A DNA stretch of 43,813 nt from Candidatus Kapaibacterium sp. (GTDB taxonomy: Bacteria; Bacteroidota; Ignavibacteria; Kapaibacteriales; Kapaibacteriaceae): contig VFFB01000007.1 of assembly GCA_018882585.1 (NCBI GenBank), forward strand, positions 1-43,813, given 5' to 3'. The translations under genes and the position numbers were made by a program. Positions 7,235 to 15,955 of the stretch are shown one piece after another. The stretch's first letter is position 1, and the number at the start of each line of letters is the position of its first letter. Below the pieces are notes generated by a model. It was not told the DNA's origin, ran no database searches, and was given only the letters and a program-made list of their open reading frames with translations.

Positions 7235-7961
7235 GGAGTTTTACGGCAGGGATTTCGCGAAGCACCTGACGGAAAAACAGCATATCGAGTGCAGCGGCAA
7301 GCGCTTCTTCGCTGTCGTCGTTCCAGCGGTAGGTGATGCGGCCCTCGCGTGGGAAATGGTCGCCATTGGGAGGCACCATTTCACGTACCGGACGTTCTGC
7401 CGTTGCGTCGGCCATGGCATCCACAGCCTGGGCCATTACCTCAAGGTCGGCCTCGATGCGGCATGCCCACAGTGCGGCCGGCAGGGGGGCATCGGTAAGG
7501 TCAAACCATTCCTCGCTGATATCGAGGGCGAAGTCCGTTCCGGGCGTGGCCAGGTTGATCAGACAGTCAGCATCAACGGACGGCGACGTGTTGAGCGTCA
7601 GCGTTGCGTCGAGTTTCTCGCCAAGGATCAGGGCACCGATCTGCACCAGGAACTCCTCCGGCGTGCTCGAGGCAGCCGTTTGCAGCGTGGACACGTGCGG
7701 AGCAAAGGTGATGCCGGCAGCGTTCGTGTACTCGTACAGCATCAGGGCCGGACCCGGAACAAGACGATAGTCTACGCGGCCCACGCCACGGCCATAGCCA
7801 AGGGGTGACACCAAGGCGGCGTCGACGCTGTGCGTCAGCAGCAGGGTGCCGCACGTTTCAATGGGGGCACGTACCAACTGCCAGCCACGACGGTCGCATT
7901 CGGCTTGTGCATTGGCAACCAGCGGTGCGTAGAGTGCGGCATCGGGAATGGCGATCTTCAT
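7221..7961 (-). CDS. MqnA-like (DUF178) periplasmic-binding-fold protein
   Basis: A 246-residue protein without a signal peptide. The central part contains DCLINLATPGTDF and DISEEWFDLTDAPLPAALWACR in outline, which parallels the MqnA pattern (D-A-L-IGD-A, then DLGEEW...TGLPFVFALW). MqnA is chorismate dehydratase, the first enzyme of the futalosine route to menaquinone. The N-terminus (MKIAIPDAALYAPLV) differs from canonical MqnA, which starts with a YLN-type motif, and two family Phe positions are replaced (LPAALW), so it may be a divergent paralogue with another small-molecule ligand. The ATG at 7961 overlaps the stop of the upstream methyltransferase gene as ATGA. The ORF can extend upstream but that part is antisense-quality sequence within the neighbour. 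Confidence 0.5.
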   Translation of the reverse strand: MKIAIPDAALYAPLVANAQAECDRRGWQLVRAPIETCGTLLLTHSVDAALVSPLGYGRGVGRVDYRLVPGPALMLYEYTNAAGITFAPHVSTLQTAASSTPEEFLVQIGALILGEKLDATLTLNTSPSVDADCLINLATPGTDFALDISEEWFDLTDAPLPAALWACRIEADLEVMAQAVDAMADATAERPVREMVPPNGDHFPREGRITYRWNDDSEEALAAALDMLFFRQVLREIPAVKLLGRD

Positions 7962-8518
7962 GTGGTCTCCGTAGTTGACGTGTTGGCGAACGTGGCGCAG
8001 CGTGCAGCTGCATACATCATGATGCCGGCGGCAACGGCAACGTTGAGTGAATGTTTCACGCCGTACATGGGGATCTCGAAGGCTCCGTCGCACAGCGCCA
8101 GCACATCGTCTGTCACGCCGGCGATCTCGTTACCAAGGACAAGCGCCATAGGCATATCGCCAAGGTTCATCGTCGATACATCGCGGGAATCATCCGTCAG
8201 CTCCACGGCAAAGACCTTATAGCCTTCGTCGCGAAGGGCCGTGACGGCTTCGGCGGCCGAGGCGACGTGCTTCCACGGAACGGTCCGGTCGGCTCCGAGC
8301 GCCGTCTTCGATATGGCATCATTGGGCGGCGTGGGTGTGTATCCCGTAAGCACCAGCTGACGGATGGCCATTGCATCGGCAGTACGGAAGATCGAGCCTA
8401 CGTTGTACAGGCTGCGGATATTCTGCAGGACGACGACGACGGGGATGCGCGGTGCCGTCGCCGCGTCGGCCTCGGTACGTCTGCGGCTGACCAGATCGGC
8501 ATGCAGGAGTTTTTTCAC
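7958..8518 (-). CDS. SpoU/TrmH-family RNA 2'-O-ribose methyltransferase
   Basis: The 186-residue product has the SPOUT motifs of the TrmH family: NIRSLYNVGSIFRTAD (motif 1, with the conserved Asn and Arg), LVLGNEIAGV (motif 2) and IPMYGVKHSLNVAVAAGI in outline (motif 3). These form the knotted SAM-binding site of enzymes that 2'-O-methylate tRNA or rRNA. It lacks the N-terminal L30e-like domain of rRNA enzymes such as RlmB, so it is a minimal single-domain member; the target nucleotide is not predictable. Start: GTG at 8518, giving MKKLLHADLVSRRR; the longer frame to 8653 would overlap the divergent phosphatase gene. Confidence 0.87.
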   Translation of the reverse strand: MKKLLHADLVSRRRTEADAATAPRIPVVVVLQNIRSLYNVGSIFRTADAMAIRQLVLTGYTPTPPNDAISKTALGADRTVPWKHVASAAEAVTALRDEGYKVFAVELTDDSRDVSTMNLGDMPMALVLGNEIAGVTDDVLALCDGAFEIPMYGVKHSLNVAVAAGIMMYAAARCATFANTSTTETT

Positions 8519-8553
8519 GTTGCGAATATCGGGATGTTGATTAGGTTTCGACG

Positions 8554-9462
8554 ATGATGAACCGACGTCACCTCCTTCGCACCCTTGCCCTTGCCGGCAT
8601 CGGCAGCGTTCTGCCTCGCCCTTTATCTGCACGTGCATTTGGCGAAGGGGCATTGCGGTTCATGGTGCTGGGCGACTGGGGAACGGGTGGCACGCTGCAG
8701 AAGCAGGTGGCTGCAGGCATGGCTGCCGTTGCCGACAAGGCCCGCCCGACGGCCATGTTGAGCGTTGGCGATAACATCTACAATGCCGGTGTCGAATCGG
8801 TCGATGATCCGCAGTGGCAGACGAAGTTCGAGCGTGTGTACGCCGCACCATCGCTTGCCGTGCCGTGGTGGGCCATCCTTGGCAATCACGACTATCGCGG
8901 AAATGTGCGGGCACAGATAGACTACCACCAGCGTAATCCGCGGTGGAACATGCCCTCTACGTACTGGAAGACCAGCTTCACGGCCGACGATGCTGTAACG
9001 AAGGTTGACGTTCTTGGTCTTGATACCCAACAACTCACGAACAAGGCGTCCGGCTGGAAGGATCAGCTCGCCTGGCTCGAAAAGACCATGGGAACTTCCA
9101 CAGCCACGTGGCGTTTGGTACTTGGGCATCATCCCATCCGTTCGTACGGACATTACGGAGACACGCCGTTGCTTGTACGGGAACTGCGACCTTTACTTGA
9201 CCAGGGAATGGCGGACATCTACTTCTGCGGTCACGAACACGACCTTCAGGTGATCCAGCACGCCGATGACAGCTTTCTTTGCGCCATTTCGGGTGCGGGC
9301 GGGGGAACCCGTACAACGAAGCAAGGAACATATTCGAAGTTTGCCGCATCACACGGCGGATTCATGTCCGTGGAGGTCTCGGCACGCCGCCTTGACCTTG
9401 TCGTACACAATACGTCCGGCAGCGGCGTCTATGCCTGCCAGCGCGAGCGCCGAAGCAAATGA
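8554..9462 (+). CDS. Purple acid phosphatase (tartrate-resistant type), Tat-exported
   Basis: A 302-residue protein. It starts with a twin-arginine-like signal (NRRHLLRTLALAG, cleavage after ARA), then carries the purple acid phosphatase motifs GDWGTGG, GDNIY, GNHDY, GHHP and GHEHDLQ that hold the Fe/metal pair. The single-domain length matches animal type-5 (tartrate-resistant) acid phosphatases and their bacterial relatives. It should hydrolyse phosphate esters outside the cytoplasm, consistent with folding before Tat export because of its metal centre. Two in-frame ATGs (8554, 8557) are possible starts. The stop overlaps the start of the next gene (ATGA, 9459-9462), coupling it to a T9SS cargo protein. 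Confidence 0.9.
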   Translation: MMNRRHLLRTLALAGIGSVLPRPLSARAFGEGALRFMVLGDWGTGGTLQKQVAAGMAAVADKARPTAMLSVGDNIYNAGVESVDDPQWQTKFERVYAAPSLAVPWWAILGNHDYRGNVRAQIDYHQRNPRWNMPSTYWKTSFTADDAVTKVDVLGLDTQQLTNKASGWKDQLAWLEKTMGTSTATWRLVLGHHPIRSYGHYGDTPLLVRELRPLLDQGMADIYFCGHEHDLQVIQHADDSFLCAISGAGGGTRTTKQGTYSKFAASHGGFMSVEVSARRLDLVVHNTSGSGVYACQRERRSK

Positions 9463-12400
9463 CACAACGTTCATCCCTCTACCTAATCCTATCCATCCTC
9501 CTGCTATTGTTTGGGGCAGGGCAGTTGCGTGCGCAGGACTATCCCGACAGCCGAGGCAAGGATTTCTGGTTTACGTGGATGCCGAACTTCCATAACAGAG
9601 CCGACTCGCTGCCGTTCTTTCCGGAGCAGGCTCGTGAGCATCGGCTGTACGTTTTCATCGGTGCCAATGAACCGGCGACGGGCGAAATCGTTGCCATGAC
9701 GCAGTCGGGGGTACTTCGGCGGTTCCCGTTCACCATCGCCGATCCCACGAAGCTCCACGTTTGGTCTGATTTCTACGCACCCTACGAACTGCTCGGCTTT
9801 CAGCAGGGGTCGGATGTCGACTTCAACAACAACCAATGTGAACAGCCGGTCGAACTGTACATGCACATCACGTCGGACGTCGATGTGTCGGTCTATGCCT
9901 TGAATCAGGCCCAATTCACCAGTGATGCCTTCATGGTACTGCCGACGGATGCTCTCGGTACCGACTACGTCGTCATGTCCTATCCGTCCAGCGGCTCGGT
10001 GGAACAGAATACCACGACGCCGTCGCAATTCGTTGTCATGGCAACCGAGGATGGAACGAACGTCACCATTGATCCGCGCGTGCCGACGCTGCGCAATGGC
10101 ATTGCGCAGCAGCAGGTCATGCTCAACCGCGGTCAGTCCTACCTTGTGCAGGCCGACACGCGTGTGCGTCAGCGCGGTGATCTGACGGGAACGATGATCA
10201 TCGCCGACAAGCCCATTGCCGTCTTTGGAGGGCATCAGCGTACCGTGGTTCCGATCCAGAACTCGAGTCTGAGCTCGCGGGACTGCTTGGTCGAACAGCT
10301 CAATCCGGTGACCACGTGGGGCCGAAGGTCCTTCATTGCCCCTTTTCCGCGAAGCAGTGACGAAGAGTTCGCGGGGAATGACGTGTATCGCGTTCTGGCA
10401 CGGTTCGACTCGACCGTCGTGATGGTGAATGATGCCGAGGTTGCCGTTATCGATGCGGGCGAGTTTTACGAGGCACCGTTGTTGACGGCTGTTGACGTTC
10501 GCACATCGCGTCCGGTCCTTGTTGCCCAGTACAAGAAAACATCGTCCACAACATCGTCGGGTTCCACCAGCAACGTTGGCGACCCGCTGATGATGCTGGT
10601 GCCTCCGAACGAAGAGTTCATGAATGCCTACACATTCACCAACGTGCAGTCGATGCGACGGGTGCAGAATCAGCTTGGCATTTTCATCGAAGACGAGGTC
10701 TACAAGGAGCAGTATATCACCGTTGTGATGCCGGCTCCAACGGGTGCGGGGACATCGTCTGCAGACTACTACAACCTGCAGCTGGATGGTGTGCCGATCA
10801 CGCCGGCCGTTCAGTCGATAGGACAGTCGCGCTACGTATACTTCACGCAGCGCATGGCGGATGGCGTGCACCGTATTGCCTGCGATACGTCGATCGGACT
10901 GTACGTATTTGGGTACGGACAGGCCGTCTCCTACGGCTACATCGGCGGCATGTCCTTCCGTCCGCTCGATGTCTATCCTCCTTCCGTCGACGATACCGTG
11001 TTCTGTCAGCAGGGGCGCATTACCGTATCGGACACGCTGCTGGGCGACAAGGGCGTATTCACCATCACTGTGGATGCGCAGGAGAATGTGACGATTGGTC
11101 CATACAACGTCATGCCCGGAACGCGGAATGCCGTCGACATTCCCTTGCAGCTGACGGACCCCACGAAGGATGGATTCGTGGCGATAACGGCCAAGGACGT
11201 GCTGGACCAGGTCTTGCGACGTCGCGTCGACCTGCCCGGACGCACGGTCGCACCGGTTGGACACGATCCGTCGACAGGGCCGCAGCAACGACAATGGGAG
11301 ATCGCCATCAAGCAACGGCGATGCGATACCATCAGGTTGGCCAATTACGGACGTTTCGCGCAGACCATCACGACGCTCGCCTTTACATCTGGTACACCGG
11401 TGAATATCACGACTCCGTACGTGCTGAAGCCCGGCGACACCGTCGATGTCATCACCTGCAGGAGATACGATACGGCCGGTGTGCGCAGCGACAAACTTGT
11501 CTTGGCGCTTGCCTCGGACAACCGGGCCTGTGCCACCGACGGCGTCGATTACACCATCAAGGCAAAGACCGACGAGCAGTTCCCGCGTGTCACCCGCAGC
11601 CAGGACTCCTGCGCGCGCGACGTGCAGATCCTTGTGCGCGACGATGATGCGGCTGACTTCGGACTTGAATACGTCCGCGTGGTCGACTCGCTGACGAAGA
11701 ACTGCAACGTCAACGTCGTTGATAACATGCCGCTCTCGCGGCAGATCACGTTCAGCATCATCGATCCGTACGACGATGCCATGTACTACGTCGAAGCGAG
11801 CGACTCCGCCGGTAACCGCCAGGTCATCGCCGATACGATCTACGGATTCACGTTGGAGATGGCAGGCGTGCGGGGTCCGACGCGTGACAGCCTTGCCTTG
11901 TCCAAGGGTATTGGCGGACTGGACTGTCACGTGGTACCGGTGCGGAACTATGGCATCGGGACGATCACGCTTGATCGCATCTTCATGGCGCAGAACAGGC
12001 GCTTTTCGATGCCGCCCGGACAGTTCCCGATCGTGCTTCGACCGGGCGACAGCGCAGACCTTGTGATCTGCTACGAGCCGACGGAACTTGCCGATGCGGC
12101 CGACCGGGATAGTCTGGTGCTTACGCGCAACTGTCTGCCAATTCGATTGGACGTCTATGGCCAAGCCGTGCCGGCAGCGATCGAGGGAGTTTCCCGTTGT
12201 GACGTCCCGATCGAGATCACGATCCTGCGGTCGTCAGTAGCGCTACCAATGCCGGCATCGTCGGATGTGACGTTCGCGTTGTCGGTTCCCATCACGGGCG
12301 GACAGGTCCGCCTGATCAATGTTGCCGGTATCGAGGTTGCCCGGCACGACATACCGTTCGGTACACCGACCAGGGCCCTAAGGATGGACGTGTCGGACAT

Positions 12401-12476
12401 ACCCGACGGAGTGTATTCGGCCGTGATCGCCGCACCGGGAACCACGATAACGGCCCGCGTTGTCGTGCGGCACTGA
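9459..12476 (+). CDS. Large secreted protein: IgGFc-binding-like domain and T9SS sorting domain
   Basis: The 1005-residue product has a signal peptide ending LRAQ. The N-terminal ~500 residues (start DSRGKDFWFTWMPN; DVSVYALN; FVVMATEDGTNVTI; LTGTMIIADKPIAVFGGH) match the IgGFc-binding-protein N-terminal-like domain found in bacterial surface proteins. Immunoglobulin-like segments follow with paired cysteines (CRRYDTAG, LVICYEP), resembling choice-of-anchor D repeats. The last ~75 residues (QVRLINVAGIEVAR, DIPDGVYSAVIA, ARVVVRH) form a T9SS type A-like C-terminal domain, so the protein is expected to cross the outer membrane and be displayed or released. It is coupled by a 4-bp overlap to the purple acid phosphatase. 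Ligand and function are unknown; adhesion is a guess. Confidence 0.82.
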   Translation: MTQRSSLYLILSILLLLFGAGQLRAQDYPDSRGKDFWFTWMPNFHNRADSLPFFPEQAREHRLYVFIGANEPATGEIVAMTQSGVLRRFPFTIADPTKLHVWSDFYAPYELLGFQQGSDVDFNNNQCEQPVELYMHITSDVDVSVYALNQAQFTSDAFMVLPTDALGTDYVVMSYPSSGSVEQNTTTPSQFVVMATEDGTNVTIDPRVPTLRNGIAQQQVMLNRGQSYLVQADTRVRQRGDLTGTMIIADKPIAVFGGHQRTVVPIQNSSLSSRDCLVEQLNPVTTWGRRSFIAPFPRSSDEEFAGNDVYRVLARFDSTVVMVNDAEVAVIDAGEFYEAPLLTAVDVRTSRPVLVAQYKKTSSTTSSGSTSNVGDPLMMLVPPNEEFMNAYTFTNVQSMRRVQNQLGIFIEDEVYKEQYITVVMPAPTGAGTSSADYYNLQLDGVPITPAVQSIGQSRYVYFTQRMADGVHRIACDTSIGLYVFGYGQAVSYGYIGGMSFRPLDVYPPSVDDTVFCQQGRITVSDTLLGDKGVFTITVDAQENVTIGPYNVMPGTRNAVDIPLQLTDPTKDGFVAITAKDVLDQVLRRRVDLPGRTVAPVGHDPSTGPQQRQWEIAIKQRRCDTIRLANYGRFAQTITTLAFTSGTPVNITTPYVLKPGDTVDVITCRRYDTAGVRSDKLVLALASDNRACATDGVDYTIKAKTDEQFPRVTRSQDSCARDVQILVRDDDAADFGLEYVRVVDSLTKNCNVNVVDNMPLSRQITFSIIDPYDDAMYYVEASDSAGNRQVIADTIYGFTLEMAGVRGPTRDSLALSKGIGGLDCHVVPVRNYGIGTITLDRIFMAQNRRFSMPPGQFPIVLRPGDSADLVICYEPTELADAADRDSLVLTRNCLPIRLDVYGQAVPAAIEGVSRCDVPIEITILRSSVALPMPASSDVTFALSVPITGGQVRLINVAGIEVARHDIPFGTPTRALRMDVSDIPDGVYSAVIAAPGTTITARVVVRH

Positions 12477-12554
12477 CCTCGTTCACGATCTGACGCTCAT
12501 CCCGTAAAACACGGATTGGCCGCCGCATCCGTCTCAACGCGTCATCTCGCGTCG

Positions 12555-12562
12555 TAGTTTTG
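12555..12562 (+). promoter_or_regulatory. Candidate -7 element upstream of ctpA
   Basis: TAGTTTTG matches the TAnnTTTG -7 consensus, 38 bp before the ATG at 12601. No TTG stands at the usual -33 spacing. The 124-bp gap (12477-12600) holds nothing else I can name. Confidence 0.3.
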
Positions 12563-12600
12563 CGACTTCCGTTTCAATCCCAACACTTCCCGCTCCCCGC

Positions 12601-14223
12601 ATGAAGGCAAGTCCCCGCTCACTCATCATCATCGCCGCCGCAGCCGTGCTGGTCGGTATCGGCTTGGGTGTAGCCGTTCAGCCCGTTGTCTCCGGTGACA
12701 ACGTGTACGAGCAGGTCCGCAAGTTCAGCGAAGTGCTGAACATGGCCACTCGCAACTACGTCGATGAGGTCGATACGCAGAAGCTCACGGAGGCTGCGAT
12801 CCGTGGAATGCTCGAAGAACTTGATCCGCACTCCGTGTACATCACGGCCAAGGACATGGTCAAGGTCGAAGAGGATTTCAAAGGCTCATTCGAAGGCATC
12901 GGTGTCGAGTTCGACATTGTGAGTGACACGATCACCATTGTATCGCCCATTGTTGGCGGACCAAGTGAAGCCCTCGGTATTGCCGCAGGTGACAAGATCG
13001 TTCGCATCAACGATACCTCTGCAGTTGGAATGACGCGCGAGACTGTTCCGAAGAAGCTTCGGGGCCAGAAGGGTACCGTGGTCAAGATTCACATCCGTCG
13101 CACCGGCGAAAAAGAATTGCTGGTCTTCGACATCACGCGAGACAAGATTCCGCTCAATAGCGTTGATGCATACTTCATGATCGACGGTACTGACATCGGC
13201 TATGTTACGGCGAACAGGTTCAGTGCGACGACGTACGACGAGATCATGCGTGCCACGCGCGAGCTGCGTGGAAAGGGAATGAAGAAGCTCCTGCTGGATC
13301 TGCGCAATAACCCGGGCGGCTACCTTGATCAGGCGTTTCGCATCGCCGACGAATTCATCCCCGAGGGACAGAAGCTCGTGTATACCAAGGGTCGACGTCC
13401 GGAGTTTGACGAGGACTTCATGAGCACGGAAGGCGGCTCGCTCGAGGATATCCCGCTGGTCGTCATGATCAACGGCGGTTCGGCCTCGGCCAGCGAGATC
13501 GTCTCCGGCGCCATCCAGGATCTTGACCGTGGTCTGGTCGTTGGCGAAACATCATTCGGCAAGGGACTCGTTCAGCGCCAGTACCCGCTTGGTGACGGTT
13601 CGGCCTATCGTCTGACCATTTCCAAGTACTACACGCCCTCGGGGCGGCTGATCCAGCGCCCCTATAAAGACAAGACCAAGTACTACGAGGGCGAAGGAAG
13701 GGTCGAGGGTGACGAGGGAGAGAACATCACACACGAAGCAGATGTGAAGGACACGAATCTGAAGGATCGTCCCAAGTTCAAAACGCTGAGTGGTCGGACG
13801 GTCTATGGCGGTGGCGGCATCATGCCTGATTACATCGTAAAGCCCGACACGATCGCCATGCTTGCACGGAAGCTACGTTCGAAGAATCTCTTCTGGACCA
13901 CGGCCGACGACATCATGCGCGTCCGTGGAAAGGACCTTCGGCAGAAGTATGGACAGGACATGTCGGCCTTCCTGCGGACGTTCACTATCGGTGAAGCCGA
14001 TGTCAAGCGCCTGCAGGAATTGGCCAAGGACAAAGAGGTTGAGTGGAATGCCGACGAGTATGCAAAGGATCAATCCTATATCCAGAGCATCATCAAGGCC
14101 TACATCGGTCGCATGCTCTTCAACAACGCCGGTTTCACTGCTACGCTGCTGTCGATCGATAGTCAGGCAGCCAAGGCGATGACGCTGTTCAGCGAAGCGG
14201 CACGTATTTCGAAACGTCGATGA
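12601..14223 (+). CDS. ctpA: C-terminal processing protease (S41 family, CtpA)
   Basis: A 540-residue protease anchored by one N-terminal membrane helix (LIIIAAAAVLVGIGLGVAV). A PDZ domain spans about residues 94-165 (GSFEGIGVEF, AAGDKIVRIN) and regulates substrate access; the S41 catalytic core follows. The Ser-Lys-Gln set is intact at Ser296 (GGSASASE), Lys321 (FGKG) and Gln325, with the family spacing of 25 and 4. LRNNPGGYLDQA and YYTPSGRLIQ are further S41 motifs. The C-terminal ~150 residues are a family-specific extension. It would cleave exported proteins at their C-termini in the periplasm. The stop overlaps the DUF3108 start by four bases. The gene opens a three-gene unit through 15943. 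Confidence 0.95.
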   Translation: MKASPRSLIIIAAAAVLVGIGLGVAVQPVVSGDNVYEQVRKFSEVLNMATRNYVDEVDTQKLTEAAIRGMLEELDPHSVYITAKDMVKVEEDFKGSFEGIGVEFDIVSDTITIVSPIVGGPSEALGIAAGDKIVRINDTSAVGMTRETVPKKLRGQKGTVVKIHIRRTGEKELLVFDITRDKIPLNSVDAYFMIDGTDIGYVTANRFSATTYDEIMRATRELRGKGMKKLLLDLRNNPGGYLDQAFRIADEFIPEGQKLVYTKGRRPEFDEDFMSTEGGSLEDIPLVVMINGGSASASEIVSGAIQDLDRGLVVGETSFGKGLVQRQYPLGDGSAYRLTISKYYTPSGRLIQRPYKDKTKYYEGEGRVEGDEGENITHEADVKDTNLKDRPKFKTLSGRTVYGGGGIMPDYIVKPDTIAMLARKLRSKNLFWTTADDIMRVRGKDLRQKYGQDMSAFLRTFTIGEADVKRLQELAKDKEVEWNADEYAKDQSYIQSIIKAYIGRMLFNNAGFTATLLSIDSQAAKAMTLFSEAARISKRR

Positions 14224-15032
14224 GATCCATGATTTCAATGCATCTGCGCCGGGCGATATATCTGCTGACGGCAGTGCTTGGCATTGCCACGTGTATGCCA
14301 TCGTCAATGGTCGCCGAGGATATGATCTATCCAGGCGAGGATCTGACGTACTCCGTGACGTATCTGGGCATTCCGCTTGGTACGGTGCGAACAGTCACCG
14401 AAGGGTGGACGACGCTGGGCGACCAGAAGGTTGCGAAGGTGAAGATCTATATCGACTCTCACCCGAACATTCCCTTCGTATCGCTGCATTCGATCTACGA
14501 GAGCTACATGGATCCATCGATCACCTTTGCCTACCGTTTCGAAGCCAATACGCAGGTCGAGGACAACAAGTGGGAGTTCGATCAATACGTCTTCGACTAC
14601 CCGTCGAAGAAGCTCACCATCGAGACGTTTCGAGGAAAGCAGAAGATCCGCGGCTCGTCATACCCTCTGTTGAAGAAGTACAACGACGGATCATCCATTC
14701 TGTTCGCGGCGCGCAGACTGCTGTACGCAAAGAAGACCTATCGTCTGCCAACGGCCGTCATGGGTGACACCGTGAACACCGTCATCAACTTCCAAGGCAC
14801 GATCGGTGAGCAGCAGATCGACGCTGTCAACTATCCGATCAGAACGGTCTATTTGAATGCCGATGCCAATTGGACTGGTATCTACGGTCTGTCGGGACGT
14901 GCCGAAGGCTGGTTTTCTGACGACGATGCCCGTATTCCGATCGTCGCAAAGATGAATGTCTACGTCGGCAGTGTCCGACTCGAACTGGTCAAGTGGAAGC
15001 GCGGCTCATGGCAGCCGCCCAAGGCACAATGA
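14220..15032 (+). CDS. Exported DUF3108-family protein
   Basis: A 270-residue protein with an N-terminal signal sequence (LRRAIYLLTAVLGIATCMPSS). The mature part begins YPGEDLTYSVTYLGIPLGTV, the usual opening of DUF3108 proteins, and continues with HSIYESYMD, KLTIETFRGK and GRAEGWFSDDDARIPIVAKM in outline, which match the family's beta-rich fold. DUF3108 proteins are exported and of unknown function, often assigned to the envelope. Starts at ATG 14220 (overlapping the ctpA stop), with an in-frame ATG at 14229 and 14238 as alternatives. Its stop overlaps the next gene's start (ATGA at 15029-15032), so all three genes are probably translated from one mRNA. Confidence 0.8.
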   Translation: MRSMISMHLRRAIYLLTAVLGIATCMPSSMVAEDMIYPGEDLTYSVTYLGIPLGTVRTVTEGWTTLGDQKVAKVKIYIDSHPNIPFVSLHSIYESYMDPSITFAYRFEANTQVEDNKWEFDQYVFDYPSKKLTIETFRGKQKIRGSSYPLLKKYNDGSSILFAARRLLYAKKTYRLPTAVMGDTVNTVINFQGTIGEQQIDAVNYPIRTVYLNADANWTGIYGLSGRAEGWFSDDDARIPIVAKMNVYVGSVRLELVKWKRGSWQPPKAQ

Positions 15033-15943
15033 GTAAGTTGCGAATGATCATTGACGGCGGTGGAACATCCACCGCCGTTGCTGTTTTTGACGGTACCGCC
15101 GAACGCGCTCGGGTGGCACTGCCACCGTACAGGCCTGTTGGTGGTGCGCTGCAAACCGAGGCATTGTGTCATCATTTGGCGACGTGGTGTGCGGCCACGG
15201 CCATTCCGACGGACCATGTGGACAGCCTTGTGGTTGGCATGGCCGGAGTATGGACGGGTGAGGAAAAACGCGCCTACGCCGAGGCGTTCCGACGTGACTG
15301 GGAAGACGAAACAGGTAGCCGGTCTCCACGTGTGACGGTTCTGGCCGACATTGAACTTTTGCAGCTTGCCGCGCTGCGAGGCCGCTCTGGCATCGTCCTG
15401 ATCGCTGGCACGGGCTCGATGGCACTCGGAGTCACAACCTCTGGCGCGATCGAACGATGCGGCGGCTGGGGGCCACGCATCGATGATGCCGGTGGTGGCT
15501 TCTGGATCGGACGAGAGGCCGTGCGGGCAGTGGCGCACATGATCGACGGTACGGGGCCGACCACCGACCTTGTGCGACCCGTCGCGGCATGGTTACGCGT
15601 CGATGCTCAGGACCATGCTGCCGTTGCCAACCGTCTGCGTAGTACCTCGATCGACGGAGTGGCACGCCTGGCTCCGGCCGTCTTTGCGTATGCCGACGAA
15701 GGCGATGCCGTTGCGGAGCGAATTGCCCGGCAGGCCTCCGAGGAACTCGCTAAGCTTGTCGCAACGATTGCCAACCGTCGCACCGACATTGCCCCTATCG
15801 TGGTGCGGTATGGTTCGTTGTGGCATGCGGTGCTGCTGGCCGATACCGTCGAGAGCCTGATTCAGGCCAATGTCGCGAACGCTGTCATGGAATCGATCGA
15901 TGATGTGCTTGCATCAGCGAATGCCGTGCTCTCGGCATCGTAG
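15029..15943 (+). CDS. BadF/BadG/BcrA/BcrD-family ATPase, N-acetylglucosamine-kinase-like
   Basis: The 304-residue product has the actin-fold ATPase motifs IDGGGTSTAVAVFDG (phosphate 1), VVGMAGVW, VLADIELLQLAA (catalytic Asp region), LIAGTGSMALGV (phosphate 2) and GWGPRIDDAGGGFWIGREAV in outline. The latter is characteristic of the N-acetylglucosamine kinase branch rather than of benzoyl-CoA reductase subunits. A role in recycling amino sugars from the cell wall would fit the nearby LD-carboxypeptidase and CtpA, but this is inferred from family and position. ATG 15029 was chosen because it starts just before the nucleotide-binding motif and overlaps the preceding stop as ATGA. Confidence 0.82.
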   Translation: MSKLRMIIDGGGTSTAVAVFDGTAERARVALPPYRPVGGALQTEALCHHLATWCAATAIPTDHVDSLVVGMAGVWTGEEKRAYAEAFRRDWEDETGSRSPRVTVLADIELLQLAALRGRSGIVLIAGTGSMALGVTTSGAIERCGGWGPRIDDAGGGFWIGREAVRAVAHMIDGTGPTTDLVRPVAAWLRVDAQDHAAVANRLRSTSIDGVARLAPAVFAYADEGDAVAERIARQASEELAKLVATIANRRTDIAPIVVRYGSLWHAVLLADTVESLIQANVANAVMESIDDVLASANAVLSAS

Positions 15944-15955
15944 CACGGCGATCGA

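Noticed and set aside
9504-12164. 886-codon open frame on the minus strand
   Set aside because: It is antisense to the IgGFc-binding-like gene, whose translation has a signal peptide and sorting domain. The antisense product is rich in His/Arg/Asp with no domain, a shadow of codon bias in GC-rich DNA.
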